A stretch of 13,276 bases of DNA. Origin: Bryobacteraceae bacterium. GTDB taxonomy: Bacteria > Acidobacteriota > Terriglobia > Bryobacterales > Bryobacteraceae. Shown here in pieces: positions 6,489 to 13,276 of this stretch; position 1 is the stretch's first letter, and each line of letters opens with the position of its first letter. Under the pieces are notes generated by a model. It had not been told where the DNA came from, did no database searches, and saw only the letters and a program-made list of their open reading frames with translations. The stretch covers positions 1-13,276 of the forward strand of contig JASHQT010000611.1 in NCBI GenBank assembly GCA_030039005.1. Reading direction: 5' to 3'. Position numbers and translations under genes: made by a program.

Positions 6489-7961
6489 CTATTGATCGCG
6501 TTTGGGTTGTTCGCGGCGCTGTTCGAGATTGTTGACGAACGCAAGCATGGCATCGCGCTCGTCACTGTCGAGCCTGCCGTCGCCGTTTTTGTCGAACGCC
6601 TTAAACAACTGGGTCAGGCGCTGAACAGCATCCGGCGATAGCATCTCGTAAGGAAGGTCCTGGAGCGTCTCCACCTGGCTTAGAAATTGATCCACGTATT
6701 CGCGGCCGATCTCACGGCGGAAGTCGCGGGCGTCCTCCGGGGTGGGGAGCACCACGTTCAGGAACACCAGCGCCATCTCGTCGGTGGTTTGTTCGCCCCA
6801 GCGCACTTCGACGGGCGGGCGCGCGGGATTACGCGGATTGTTCGCCGAATTGTCGTAGGTGTATTCGATGTCGACGCGCGTGCCCTTGGGCAGGTCGATG
6901 AGCTTCTTATAGCGATAGGCGTTCTGCCAATTGAAATCCCAGTCCTTGATCCAGATGAGCGGCAGGGTGGAGCCGTCGGGCAGCGTCGCGGTGACTTTCA
7001 TGTCTTTGCACAAGTAGTGCGCGTGCGGCGTGACGCCGGCAAGTTGCACGTCGCGCGGAATGGTGAGCGAGCCTTTGGCAACGTAATGGGAATCGCCGGC
7101 CGGAATATCGAGGTGATGATCGAACACCAGAATCGAGGTGCGGCCTTTGGAGGGCGGGCCGGAAAAGCTGAGGCCGAAGGACGATTGATCCAGTTCCGGC
7201 TTTCCGGAGAGATGATAGTGGATCTGGATCACCAGGTCCGTGCCCTTGCGCAGCGGGATGGAGAGCGCGGGATCGCGCGGCGGCGGCGTAAATCCGGGCG
7301 CCCATCCGCCGAGGAGTCCGGCGGCGGGAATCCCCGGACCACCGAAACAGGAATAGCTGCCATCGGGGCTTTTGGCCGCCAGTTCGCGCGCCTTGCCGCT
7401 GGTGTCCATAAACACGAGCGCGTGATGGACGATGCGGCGGTTGTCCGGGCGGAATTCGGTGCCATCGACGAAGACATCGTGGTCGAGGCCGGTTGGAAGC
7501 ACGAAGCAGCGATATTGATCGGGACCGCTGGCGGGCAGCGAATATTTCAACGGGATGGTGAGCACTTGATCGGGCTGGCCGCCCTGCCAGCCGTCGACGA
7601 ACTGGGGCGGCTGGGGTTTTAGCGCGGGATCGCCTTCGGGCGCGCCTGCTTTGGCCCAGGCTTGAATGAGCGCTATCTGCTGGTCGCCGAGGCGGCGAAC
7701 GCCCGTGAAATCGCCATAACCGGGTTCGGCCTTCCAGGGCGGCATGAAGCGCTGAGAGACCGCGCCGGCGATTAAAGCAGCGCGCTTGGCGGCGTCCTGA
7801 TACGTGAGCAACGGAAAGGGCGCCACTTCGCCGGGCCGATGGCAGGTGGAACAATTGGCATAAAGAATAGGCGCGATATCCTTATTGAACGTGGGCACGG
7901 TGGGGGCTGTGGCAGCAAACATCGCCACAGGGCACAACAGGATTAGTGCGAATTGTTTCAT
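6489..7961 (-). CDS. Exported cytochrome c / PHM-like copper type II monooxygenase / EF-hand protein
   Basis: 490 residues from the chosen ATG. A signal peptide (1-16) precedes a cytochrome c domain (about 20-112) with heme motif C37-S-T-C40-H41 followed by 'RPGEVAPFPLLTY', and M73 in 'FMPPW' as likely axial ligand. Residues about 130-405 match the two-domain PHM/DBM copper monooxygenase fold. H179-H180 ('RIVHHALVF') and H248 or H250 ('IQIHYH') suit one copper site; H313/H315 ('PHAH') and M396 ('TTDEM') suit the other, with spacing close to mammalian PHM. A canonical EF-hand loop, D457 to E468 ('DKNGDGRLDSDE'), lies near the C-terminus. Likely role: periplasmic copper-dependent oxidation with a built-in electron carrier; substrate unknown. 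An upstream ATG at 7997 would add 12 residues before the signal peptide and overlap the redoxin gene, and is rejected. Last gene of its operon. Confidence 0.85.
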   Translation of the reverse strand: MKQFALILLCPVAMFAATAPTVPTFNKDIAPILYANCSTCHRPGEVAPFPLLTYQDAAKRAALIAGAVSQRFMPPWKAEPGYGDFTGVRRLGDQQIALIQAWAKAGAPEGDPALKPQPPQFVDGWQGGQPDQVLTIPLKYSLPASGPDQYRCFVLPTGLDHDVFVDGTEFRPDNRRIVHHALVFMDTSGKARELAAKSPDGSYSCFGGPGIPAAGLLGGWAPGFTPPPRDPALSIPLRKGTDLVIQIHYHLSGKPELDQSSFGLSFSGPPSKGRTSILVFDHHLDIPAGDSHYVAKGSLTIPRDVQLAGVTPHAHYLCKDMKVTATLPDGSTLPLIWIKDWDFNWQNAYRYKKLIDLPKGTRVDIEYTYDNSANNPRNPARPPVEVRWGEQTTDEMALVFLNVVLPTPEDARDFRREIGREYVDQFLSQVETLQDLPYEMLSPDAVQRLTQLFKAFDKNGDGRLDSDERDAMLAFVNNLEQRREQPKRDQ

Positions 7962-7965
7962 ACTG

Positions 7966-7974
7966 CCTTCCTCT
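7966..7974 (-). promoter_or_regulatory. Ribosome binding site fixing the start at 7961
   Basis: On the minus strand AGAGGAAGG lies 4 bases before the ATG at 7961-7959 and overlaps the TAG stop of the redoxin gene. It supports this start, which gives a clean signal peptide, over the in-frame ATG at 7997. Confidence 0.75.
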
Positions 7975-8536
7975 ATTTCGGCGGAGTGACGGCGCACCCG
8001 AAGGCTTTGATCCGCGGATTCGCCACCGGCTTGCCTGCGAGCACCGCATCCAGCGCTTCGCGCAGATCGAATTTAGTCGGAACCTGACGCCGGATGGTGA
8101 AATCCTCCACCAAATCATCGATCCGCCCCAAGTAAAGCAGCGTGCCGCCGGGCGTGAGAACGGCCGCGGACGGGATGGTGGTGGCGCCGGTCATCTTCAC
8201 CAGGATTTCATGCGGATCGAACAGCACCGGAAAAGAGAATTGATAATCCCTGGCGTGCTGGACCACGTCGGCGTCGGCGATTGTCAGATCGGCCTGCACA
8301 GCGTAGAAGGCGACGCCGCGGGATTCATAATCATGCCGGCTGCGGTTCATTTCTGGAACCTCGTTGTTGCTCAACGGGCAATCCGTCGTCGTAAAGAATA
8401 CGACGATCGCCTTCTTCCCGTTCCATTCTTCCGGAGTATGAACCACACCAGCGGTGTCACGCAGCGCGAATTGGGGCCCGTGAGCGGCTAGAGCCAACCC
8501 ACACAAAACCAGCGCGGCCAGCCAAACTCGAAGCAT
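7973..8536 (-). CDS. Exported redoxin (thioredoxin-fold, AhpC/TSA-like) protein
   Basis: 187 residues with a signal peptide (hydrophobic 4-17). A thioredoxin-fold redoxin domain spans about 20-165: 'FALRDTAGVVHT' (23-34), 'KKAIVVFFTTTDCPLSN' (41-57) with a single active-site Cys53 in a CPxS context, then 'FPVLFDP' (102-108) and the cis-Pro loop 'TTIPSAAVL' (P122). A second mature Cys, C181 in 'AFGCAV', sits near the C-terminus. Similar redoxins often accompany PHM-like copper monooxygenase/cytochrome proteins in acidobacteria and planctomycetes, where I recall this C-terminal Cys motif. C53 and C181 could be a redox pair, or the domain could handle copper or reduce its partner; both are inference. 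The gene starts 12 bases after the hydrolase stop, with GAAGG as ribosome site, and its stop lies 11 bases before the next start. Confidence 0.85.
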   Translation of the reverse strand: MLRVWLAALVLCGLALAAHGPQFALRDTAGVVHTPEEWNGKKAIVVFFTTTDCPLSNNEVPEMNRSRHDYESRGVAFYAVQADLTIADADVVQHARDYQFSFPVLFDPHEILVKMTGATTIPSAAVLTPGGTLLYLGRIDDLVEDFTIRRQVPTKFDLREALDAVLAGKPVANPRIKAFGCAVTPPK

Positions 8537-8548
8537 GATGCCTTCAGT

Positions 8549-9445
8549 TTAGTTTGTTTTCAGCTCCGCGTACAATTGGCGCACGAAGCGCTCGGAAGTG
8601 GCGGGGCCGGCCGGAATCGAGTCGAAATCGGCGGTGGGCTTGGCCGCGAGGACCTCGTCCACGCTTTTACCTTCCTTTACCAAAGCGGCTACCTTGTCGC
8701 GAATGACGAGGATCATGTCGCGATGCGCGATGAGAGCGGCGCGGTCGACCGCGGGGCCGTGCCCGGGAATGATTTTGGTGTTAGGACCGGCCATGCCGAT
8801 GGTGATGCCGAGGCCTTCCAACATCCCGTTCAGCGATCCGCCGTTGACGCGATCGATGTTAGGGAACTGGATGGAGCGGAAATAGTCGCCAGTCATAAGC
8901 ACGTCGTTGTGGACGAAGTGCACCAGCGTATCGCCGTCGGTGTGCGCGCGGCGAATGGGGATGAGTTGTACCACTTCGCCGTCCATGTGAAACGTCACGG
9001 GGCCTTCGTAGGTCACCACTGGAAGCGCGGCGGCGGGAGCGGGCGTGCCGGGTGCGCCGTTGGCCCCGGGCGAAGGATGGATCAGCCGATAGCGCAATTC
9101 ATCGCGCGCAAAAATGGTGGCACCCATCCCAGCGAAATTTGCGTTGCCCCCGGTGTGATCGCCGTGCACGTGCGTGTTCACCAGGAAGCGAATGGGCTTG
9201 TCGGAAATCTGATGGATGGCGGCGGCGATTTTTTCCGACAGCGGCGCGAATTGGGAATCGACCATGAAGACGCCATCCGGTCCAACCAGAACGCCGATGG
9301 TGCCGCCCTGGCCTTCGAGCGTGTAGAAGTTGTCGCTGATCTTGGTGGTCTTGATCTCCACTTTGCTGAAGTCGGGTTGCGGAGCCTGCGCATAGGCGAA
9401 CGTGGCAAGGGCCGCGAAGGAAAGGGCAAGCAGCGTGGTTTTCAT
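8549..9445 (-). CDS. Exported metallo-beta-lactamase-fold hydrolase
   Basis: 298 residues with a signal peptide cut near 'TFAYA' (15-19). The MBL fold is shown by 'HVHGDHTGG' (92-100), giving H92, H94, D96 and H97; then H168 in 'RRAHTDGDT', D187 in 'LMTGDYF' and H229 in 'PGHGP'. All ligands of a dinuclear zinc centre are present. The length and the C-terminal helical part fit periplasmic MBL hydrolases of broad type (subclass B-like lactamases, lactonases, thioesterase-like enzymes); the substrate cannot be told. A Gly/Ala/Pro-rich insert (about 125-141) lies between motifs. It starts 15 bases after the permease stop, with no visible Shine-Dalgarno but an AT-rich palindrome in the gap. With the redoxin and copper protein downstream, it probably acts on something made or tolerated by that periplasmic group. 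Confidence 0.88.
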   Translation of the reverse strand: MKTTLLALSFAALATFAYAQAPQPDFSKVEIKTTKISDNFYTLEGQGGTIGVLVGPDGVFMVDSQFAPLSEKIAAAIHQISDKPIRFLVNTHVHGDHTGGNANFAGMGATIFARDELRYRLIHPSPGANGAPGTPAPAAALPVVTYEGPVTFHMDGEVVQLIPIRRAHTDGDTLVHFVHNDVLMTGDYFRSIQFPNIDRVNGGSLNGMLEGLGITIGMAGPNTKIIPGHGPAVDRAALIAHRDMILVIRDKVAALVKEGKSVDEVLAAKPTADFDSIPAGPATSERFVRQLYAELKTN

Positions 9446-9449
9446 TGGC

Positions 9450-9460
9450 TATAGTCTATA
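9450..9460. promoter_or_regulatory. AT-rich palindrome between permease and MBL hydrolase genes
   Basis: TATAGTCTATA, with arms TATAG/CTATA around one central base, fills most of the 15-base gap ending at the permease stop. It stands out in GC-rich DNA, and the hydrolase gene has no Shine-Dalgarno here. It could be an operator or a -10-like element giving the last three genes their own control. No factor can be named. Confidence 0.35.
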
Positions 9461-10225
9461 TCACTGCTGCATGCCCCAGCGGCGCGTGGTGCGGTTCTCG
9501 ATGGTGCGGAAAATCAGGTTTTCGACCAAGAGGCCAAAGAGGATGACCGTGAGCAGACCAGCGAAGACGTTCGGGATCAGGAGCTGGTTTTTTTCTTCGA
9601 AAATGTACCAGCCCAGTCCTCCAGAGCCGGAGCTGACTCCGAAAACCAATTCAGCGGCGATTAGCGTGCGCCAAGCGAACGCCCAGCCGACTTTGAGCCC
9701 GGTGAGAATGCTGGGGAACGCGCCCGGGATCAGGATGCGCAGCACGTAACCGATTTTTGAGAGGCCGTAATTCTGCCCCACCATGCGTAGCGTCGGGCTA
9801 ACGGCGCGGAAGCCGGAGTAGGTGTTAAGCGCGACGGCCCAAAGGACGGCGTGAATCAGGACGAAAATGATGCTGCCGTTGCCCAGTCCGAACCAGATGA
9901 GCGCGAGTGGAAGGAGCGCGATGGCGGGGAGGGGGTTGAACATGGAGGTCAGCAATTCGAGTAAGTCGGCGCCGATGCGCGTGGCGCTGGCGAAGGCAGT
10001 CAATAAGGCGGCGGCAACCAGACCCGCGAAATAGCCTTCGATGAGTAACTGAAAGGTGTAAGTGGCGGCGCGCGGCAGTTCGCCCGAAGCGATGCCGGAT
10101 AAAAGAGCTTTGACCGTGTCCAAAAACGTGGGAAACACGAGCGGATTGCTGAGCCAGCGGGCGTAAAGTTCCCAGATCAGCGCGAGAACGACCAGCAGCG
10201 CGGTTTTACGGAACGCATTACGCAT
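9461..10225 (-). CDS. ABC transporter permease, NitT/TauT (SsuC-like) family
   Basis: 254 residues from the ATG at 10225. It is highly hydrophobic with about six membrane segments, the first at 8-24 and others near 57-78, 98-113, 117-136, 183-197 and 218-236. The cytoplasmic EAA loop that contacts the ATPase is visible as 'PGAFPSILTGLKVGWAFAW' (167-185) followed by 'LIAAELVFG' (188-196), characteristic of SsuC/TauC/NrtB-type permeases for sulfonates, taurine, nitrate and related small anions. The start is chosen because GGGAG lies 10 bases upstream and the ATG overlaps the ATPase stop by 8 bases. An in-frame ATG at 10270 would add 15 polar residues and a deeper overlap. It forms an importer with the two genes before it. 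Confidence 0.88.
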   Translation of the reverse strand: MRNAFRKTALLVVLALIWELYARWLSNPLVFPTFLDTVKALLSGIASGELPRAATYTFQLLIEGYFAGLVAAALLTAFASATRIGADLLELLTSMFNPLPAIALLPLALIWFGLGNGSIIFVLIHAVLWAVALNTYSGFRAVSPTLRMVGQNYGLSKIGYVLRILIPGAFPSILTGLKVGWAFAWRTLIAAELVFGVSSGSGGLGWYIFEEKNQLLIPNVFAGLLTVILFGLLVENLIFRTIENRTTRRWGMQQ

Positions 10226-10928
10226 TGGCGAGCAACTCCCGGAGTTGGGCTTCGTCGCACTCGCGGCCATTCAATTCGGCTTTCACCTGGCCGGGATGGG
10301 CGCTGAGGACGAGAATGCGAGTGCCGATGCGCAGAGCCTCGGAGATCGAATGAGTGACGAAGAGGACGGTGAAATGAGTTTCCTTCCAGAGCTGGAGTAA
10401 CTCGTCCTGCATTTGGGCGCGAGTGAGAGCGTCGAGCGCGGCGAAGGGCTCGTCCATCAGTAAAATCCGGGGTTCCATGGCCAGGGCCCGGGCAATGGCG
10501 GCACGTTGCTTCATCCCTCCGGAGAGAGTGTGCGGGAAGCTGGAGGCAAATTCGGCCAGCTTGACCTTCTGAAGGAGATGCGCGGCACGTTCCTCGGCGG
10601 GACGGCGGGGCAGTTTGCCGCTGGCGGTTAGAGCGAAAACAATATTGTCCTTGACTGTTTTCCAGGGTAGAAGCTGGTCGAACTCCTGGAAGACAAATAC
10701 GCGATCGGGCGCGGGCGATCTCACTCGCGCGCCGTCCAGGAGAATTTCACCTTCCGTAGGATGGATGAAGCCGCCGACGGCCTTTAACAGGGTTGATTTT
10801 CCGCAGCCGGAGGGTCCGAGGACTACGAACCGATCGGATTCGGCGACATCGAAGCTTACCCGGAAGGTAGCAGTTACTAATTGATTGTGGGACTGGTATT
10901 GGAGAGTTACCCCGCGAACCGATAGCAT
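10218..10928 (-). CDS. ABC transporter ATPase, NitT/TauT (SsuB/TauB-like) family
   Basis: 236 residues, soluble. All ABC motifs are intact: Walker A 'GPSGCGKST' (38-46), Q-loop 'FQEFDQLLPW' with Q81, signature 'LSGGMKQR' (135-142), Walker B 'ILLMDEPFAALD' (155-166) and the switch His193 in 'VTHS'. The 'LLPW' after the Q-loop and 'DALTR' after the D-loop are typical of the SsuB/TauB/NrtD branch. It powers import through the permease encoded next. Its start shares one base with the substrate-binding protein stop (TGATG), and its end overlaps the permease start, so the three transporter genes should be translated together. Confidence 0.92.
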   Translation of the reverse strand: MLSVRGVTLQYQSHNQLVTATFRVSFDVAESDRFVVLGPSGCGKSTLLKAVGGFIHPTEGEILLDGARVRSPAPDRVFVFQEFDQLLPWKTVKDNIVFALTASGKLPRRPAEERAAHLLQKVKLAEFASSFPHTLSGGMKQRAAIARALAMEPRILLMDEPFAALDALTRAQMQDELLQLWKETHFTVLFVTHSISEALRIGTRILVLSAHPGQVKAELNGRECDEAQLRELLANA

Positions 10929-11917
10929 CAGGTTCCCGGCGCTCCGTGGATTTCCGGAAAAAACAGATCCTTCCAGGAAGAGGGCTGGTTACGGATGGAT
11001 CCGACCTGATGCATGAAGGAGGCGTATTTGCTGACATTCTCGGGAGTGGTGGTGAATTTCACTTGGCGGTCGTTGAGCACTTCGACAATTTCGTTCACGG
11101 TGAATCCCTTCTCTCCACCGGTGGAAGCGAGCAGGATCTCGGCCGCCGTTTTCCTGTCCGCGACAATCCTGCGGTTGGCTTCTTCCAGGGCTTCCAAAAC
11201 GGCTCTGTAGATCTTGGGATTCTGTTCGCGAAATCGCGCGGTAGTCGAGACCATGGTGAAAGTGGTCGACCCTCCCATAACGTCGTCGCTGGTCATAATG
11301 GTGTGAACGTGGCGATCCTGGAGCTCGCGCTCGGAAAAAGGAGGCGAGGTGAAGTGAGCGTCGATGGCGCCCGAGCCCGAGAGCATGGCGACGACGCCGT
11401 CGGGGTGAGTCATCGTGACGGTGTATTTGTCGAAGCGATAGACCTGCGCGGGGCCATATTTCTGGCGCGCGTACATTTGCATGATGATCGAAGGGATGGA
11501 GACCTTGATGGCGGTGACAGCGATGCGGTCGCGTTCCGAGATTTGATCCAGCGTCTTCAAGCCCGGCGAGCGCGTGTTGAGGACCATCGGCAGCGAGGTC
11601 ATGGCCGCGACGCCTTCCACCTTGACCGAATTGCGAGTGCGATCCCAAAGCGTCAGGAAGGCGGGCGGTCCCGCGGCGATGAAGTCGGCGGATCCCGAAA
11701 GCAGCGCGTCGTTCATGACGGATGGGCCGCCGATGTTGATCCAGCGCACATGGACAGTAACTCCGGCCTGCTTGGCATATTTTTCGATGAGGCCGTACTT
11801 CTGCATGACGAACAGCGGCAGGAATCCAACACCTCCCGCGCCGAGCGGGAAGCGCACTTCACTGACCTCGGCCGAGAGCGATGCAGCGAACAACGCGCAA
11901 AGGGCAAGAAGCTTCAT
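10928..11917 (-). CDS. ABC transporter periplasmic substrate-binding protein, NitT/TauT (NMT1/THI5-like) type
   Basis: 329 residues from the ATG at 11917. The signal peptide is 'MKLLALCALFAASLSA' (1-16). The mature protein shows the type II binding-protein layout: 'FPLGAGGVGFLPLFVMQKYGLIEKYA' region (23-48), 'GGPSVMNDALLSGSADF' (63-79), 'KTLDQISERDRIAV' (121-134) and 'DGVVAMLSGSGAIDAHF' (173-189). These fit NitT/TauT/NMT1-like proteins that bind sulfonates, nitrate, pyrimidine precursors or aromatic and other organic acids; the ligand is not readable. The ATG overlaps the MmgE/PrpD stop as ATGA and lacks its own strong ribosome site, so coupling is likely. An in-frame ATG at 11974 would add an Arg-rich stretch before the signal peptide and is rejected. 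Confidence 0.87.
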   Translation of the reverse strand: MKLLALCALFAASLSAEVSEVRFPLGAGGVGFLPLFVMQKYGLIEKYAKQAGVTVHVRWINIGGPSVMNDALLSGSADFIAAGPPAFLTLWDRTRNSVKVEGVAAMTSLPMVLNTRSPGLKTLDQISERDRIAVTAIKVSIPSIIMQMYARQKYGPAQVYRFDKYTVTMTHPDGVVAMLSGSGAIDAHFTSPPFSERELQDRHVHTIMTSDDVMGGSTTFTMVSTTARFREQNPKIYRAVLEALEEANRRIVADRKTAAEILLASTGGEKGFTVNEIVEVLNDRQVKFTTTPENVSKYASFMHQVGSIRNQPSSWKDLFFPEIHGAPGT

Positions 11918-13248
11918 GGAACAGCGACGGCGATGAGGTCGTTGACGTCGCCCAGTTCGCCGATGCGCCAGCACAGCTCGATGGCGCGTTCCACTCGATC
12001 GGCGGGGATGGCGAGCACGGCCTGGTCGCGAAATTTGTCTTCGAGCTGCCGGTTGGACATGGGGCGATGGATGTTGCCGAGGGATTGCTCGACAAATCGG
12101 TTGAGTATTTGGCCGTCGGATAGCTCCACGTCGATGTTCGCCTGGTCTTCAGTGAGGCTCGCGACTCCCACCGCGGTCACGCTTTCGCGGACGCGTTTGA
12201 TCGCGGGATCGTTCACGGCTTGGTCCGTATACTCGGCGATACCCGCCTTGCCGCGAACGAGTCCGACAGCCGCCCCGTGATAGACGGAAAACTTGCCTTG
12301 CAATCCGCGCGTGATGTTCTGCTGATTGCACAGGTCGAGCACCAGCGGCGCCACGCGCAGGCGAACGGCACGGATGGACTCGGGCGCCGGATGAAATTGG
12401 TCGTGAATTTGGACGGTGCCGTCGATCGCGGGGTGGTTCACAATTCCGCAGGGAAATGGTTTATAGGTGTTGGCGCGGAGATCAAAGTCGACGCCCAGGT
12501 TGGCGGTGATTTTTGATAAATCGTAGTGCGCTGCCTGCACCGCCGCGAATCCGCGCGGCGCTTCCAGACTGCATTCGCCCGCTGTGAATCCAGCCTGCGC
12601 CAGCAACGCGGAGGCATAACCGTTCTGCGCGGCGCGGCCCGGGTGCAGCGCCTTGGCCATGGAGCCGAACATCTCGCGCAGACCCGCGGCCTGCGTGGCG
12701 GCGAGTCCGATGGCCCAGATCATCTGCTGTTCGGACAATCCGATCAGTTTGCCGATCGCCGCCGCGGCGCCGAACACGCCCGCGGTTCCGGTGATGTGCC
12801 AGCCGACGTCGTAGTGCGCCGGATAAACGGAGTTGCCGATGCGCGATTCGGCTTCAAAGCCCAGAATGAACGCGTGCACGAAGTCGCGTCCGTTGACCTT
12901 GTGCGCGCTGGCATAGGAGAAAAGCGCGGAGGCCACGGGAGAGCTGGGGTGGATGTAGTTCTTGGGCGTGGTGTCATCGTAATCGTAGACGTGCGAGCTG
13001 ATGCCGTTCATCAACGCCGCGTGCAGCGGATCGACGCGCTCCAGACGGCCGAGAATGCGCGCCGAGGGCGGGCCGAAGAACGGCGCGAAGGCGCACATCG
13101 CATTGGTCACGGCCGCATCGGGGCTGCCGCCGAGCGCGCAGCCGACGTAATTCAAGATGGCGCGCAGCGACTCGCGGCGAACGTCTTCTGGAATGTCTTC
13201 GAGGCGGCTTTGGACGATCCAGGAAGCCAGGGTTTTAGTTTCGTGCAT
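11914..13248 (-). CDS. MmgE/PrpD family protein
   Basis: 444 residues, full family length, cytoplasmic (no signal peptide). Family blocks in order are 'ILNYVGCALGG' (31-41), 'NGISSHVYDYDDT' (81-93) with H86 and the Asp cluster, 'IHPSSPV' (99-105), 'GWHITGTAGVFGAAAA' (149-164), 'KALHPGRAAQNG' (199-210) and a 'PFPCG' motif near 280. Known members include 2-methylcitrate dehydratase, cis-aconitate decarboxylase and iminodisuccinate epimerase, so the enzyme probably acts on a polycarboxylate-like substrate, but the reaction cannot be chosen. It is the first visible gene of the minus-strand operon and is directly coupled to the transporter, suggesting that it processes the imported compound. The 28 bases upstream, to the window end, show no clear promoter or ribosome site. 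Confidence 0.9.
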   Translation of the reverse strand: MHETKTLASWIVQSRLEDIPEDVRRESLRAILNYVGCALGGSPDAAVTNAMCAFAPFFGPPSARILGRLERVDPLHAALMNGISSHVYDYDDTTPKNYIHPSSPVASALFSYASAHKVNGRDFVHAFILGFEAESRIGNSVYPAHYDVGWHITGTAGVFGAAAAIGKLIGLSEQQMIWAIGLAATQAAGLREMFGSMAKALHPGRAAQNGYASALLAQAGFTAGECSLEAPRGFAAVQAAHYDLSKITANLGVDFDLRANTYKPFPCGIVNHPAIDGTVQIHDQFHPAPESIRAVRLRVAPLVLDLCNQQNITRGLQGKFSVYHGAAVGLVRGKAGIAEYTDQAVNDPAIKRVRESVTAVGVASLTEDQANIDVELSDGQILNRFVEQSLGNIHRPMSNRQLEDKFRDQAVLAIPADRVERAIELCWRIGELGDVNDLIAVAVP

Positions 13249-13276
13249 TCTGATCGAGCCCGGCGCGCGATCGCGG

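Noticed and set aside
6687..7622. 311-codon plus-strand open frame opposite the copper/heme protein
   Set aside because: The minus strand encodes intact heme, copper and EF-hand motifs; the plus-strand frame encodes none.
8549..9445. Reading the MBL-fold gene as a beta-lactamase resistance gene
   Set aside because: The zinc motif is shared by many hydrolases, and nothing in the sequence or context points specifically to beta-lactams.
8576..9454. 292-codon plus-strand open frame opposite the MBL hydrolase
   Set aside because: It is a mirror of a gene with complete zinc ligands and a signal peptide, with no domain of its own.
10946..12280. 444-codon plus-strand open frame opposite the binding-protein and MmgE/PrpD genes
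   Set aside because: Its translation shows no family motifs, and it crosses two genes whose opposite-strand products have clear families and coupled junctions.

Overview
The window is GC-rich, densely coded bacterial DNA. It holds two convergent gene blocks that meet in a 125-base gap near position 6,400. The gene families point to an acidobacterium, probably close to Bryobacterales/Candidatus Solibacter. They include an Oar-type TonB-dependent receptor with a short aromatic C-terminal end, a DUF6152 protein, secreted proteins with 'GxW ... WMGDxRGHW' signatures, and a cytochrome c / copper type II monooxygenase-like protein. This taxonomic reading is inferred from family content; no marker gene is present.

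Plus-strand block (1-6363). Seven genes lie head to tail with gaps of 15 bases or less, or with ATGA overlaps. In order they are: a TonB-dependent receptor cut by the window edge; a small exported rhodanese-like protein whose catalytic Cys is Ser; a DUF6152 protein; three tandem paralogs of an exported family of unknown function; and a GAF-like protein with an ANTAR domain (RNA-binding antiterminator type). The ANTAR protein appears to carry a second, degenerate ANTAR copy. Together they look like an outer-membrane uptake system with four or five periplasmic partners and its own RNA-level regulator. The substrate cannot be read from the sequence.

Minus-strand block (13248 down to 6489). Seven genes are again tightly packed. 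In transcription order they are: MmgE/PrpD-family protein; NitT/TauT-type ABC substrate-binding protein, ATPase and permease; exported metallo-beta-lactamase-fold hydrolase; exported redoxin; and an exported cytochrome c + PHM-like copper monooxygenase + EF-hand protein. The first four suggest import of a small organic anion and its conversion by a dehydratase/decarboxylase/isomerase-type enzyme. The last three form a periplasmic redox/hydrolytic group that may have separate control, because an AT-rich palindrome sits exactly between the permease and the hydrolase gene.

The most interesting points are these. The DUF6152 protein is predicted to begin, after signal-peptide removal, with His-His, which would suit an N-terminal copper-binding 'histidine brace'. 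The three-paralog family has an invariant Cys pair and His residues but no known function. The regulator has a tandem ANTAR arrangement. The PHM-like protein keeps residues that line up with all six copper ligands. No RNA genes, insertion sequences, CRISPR arrays or attachment sites were seen.
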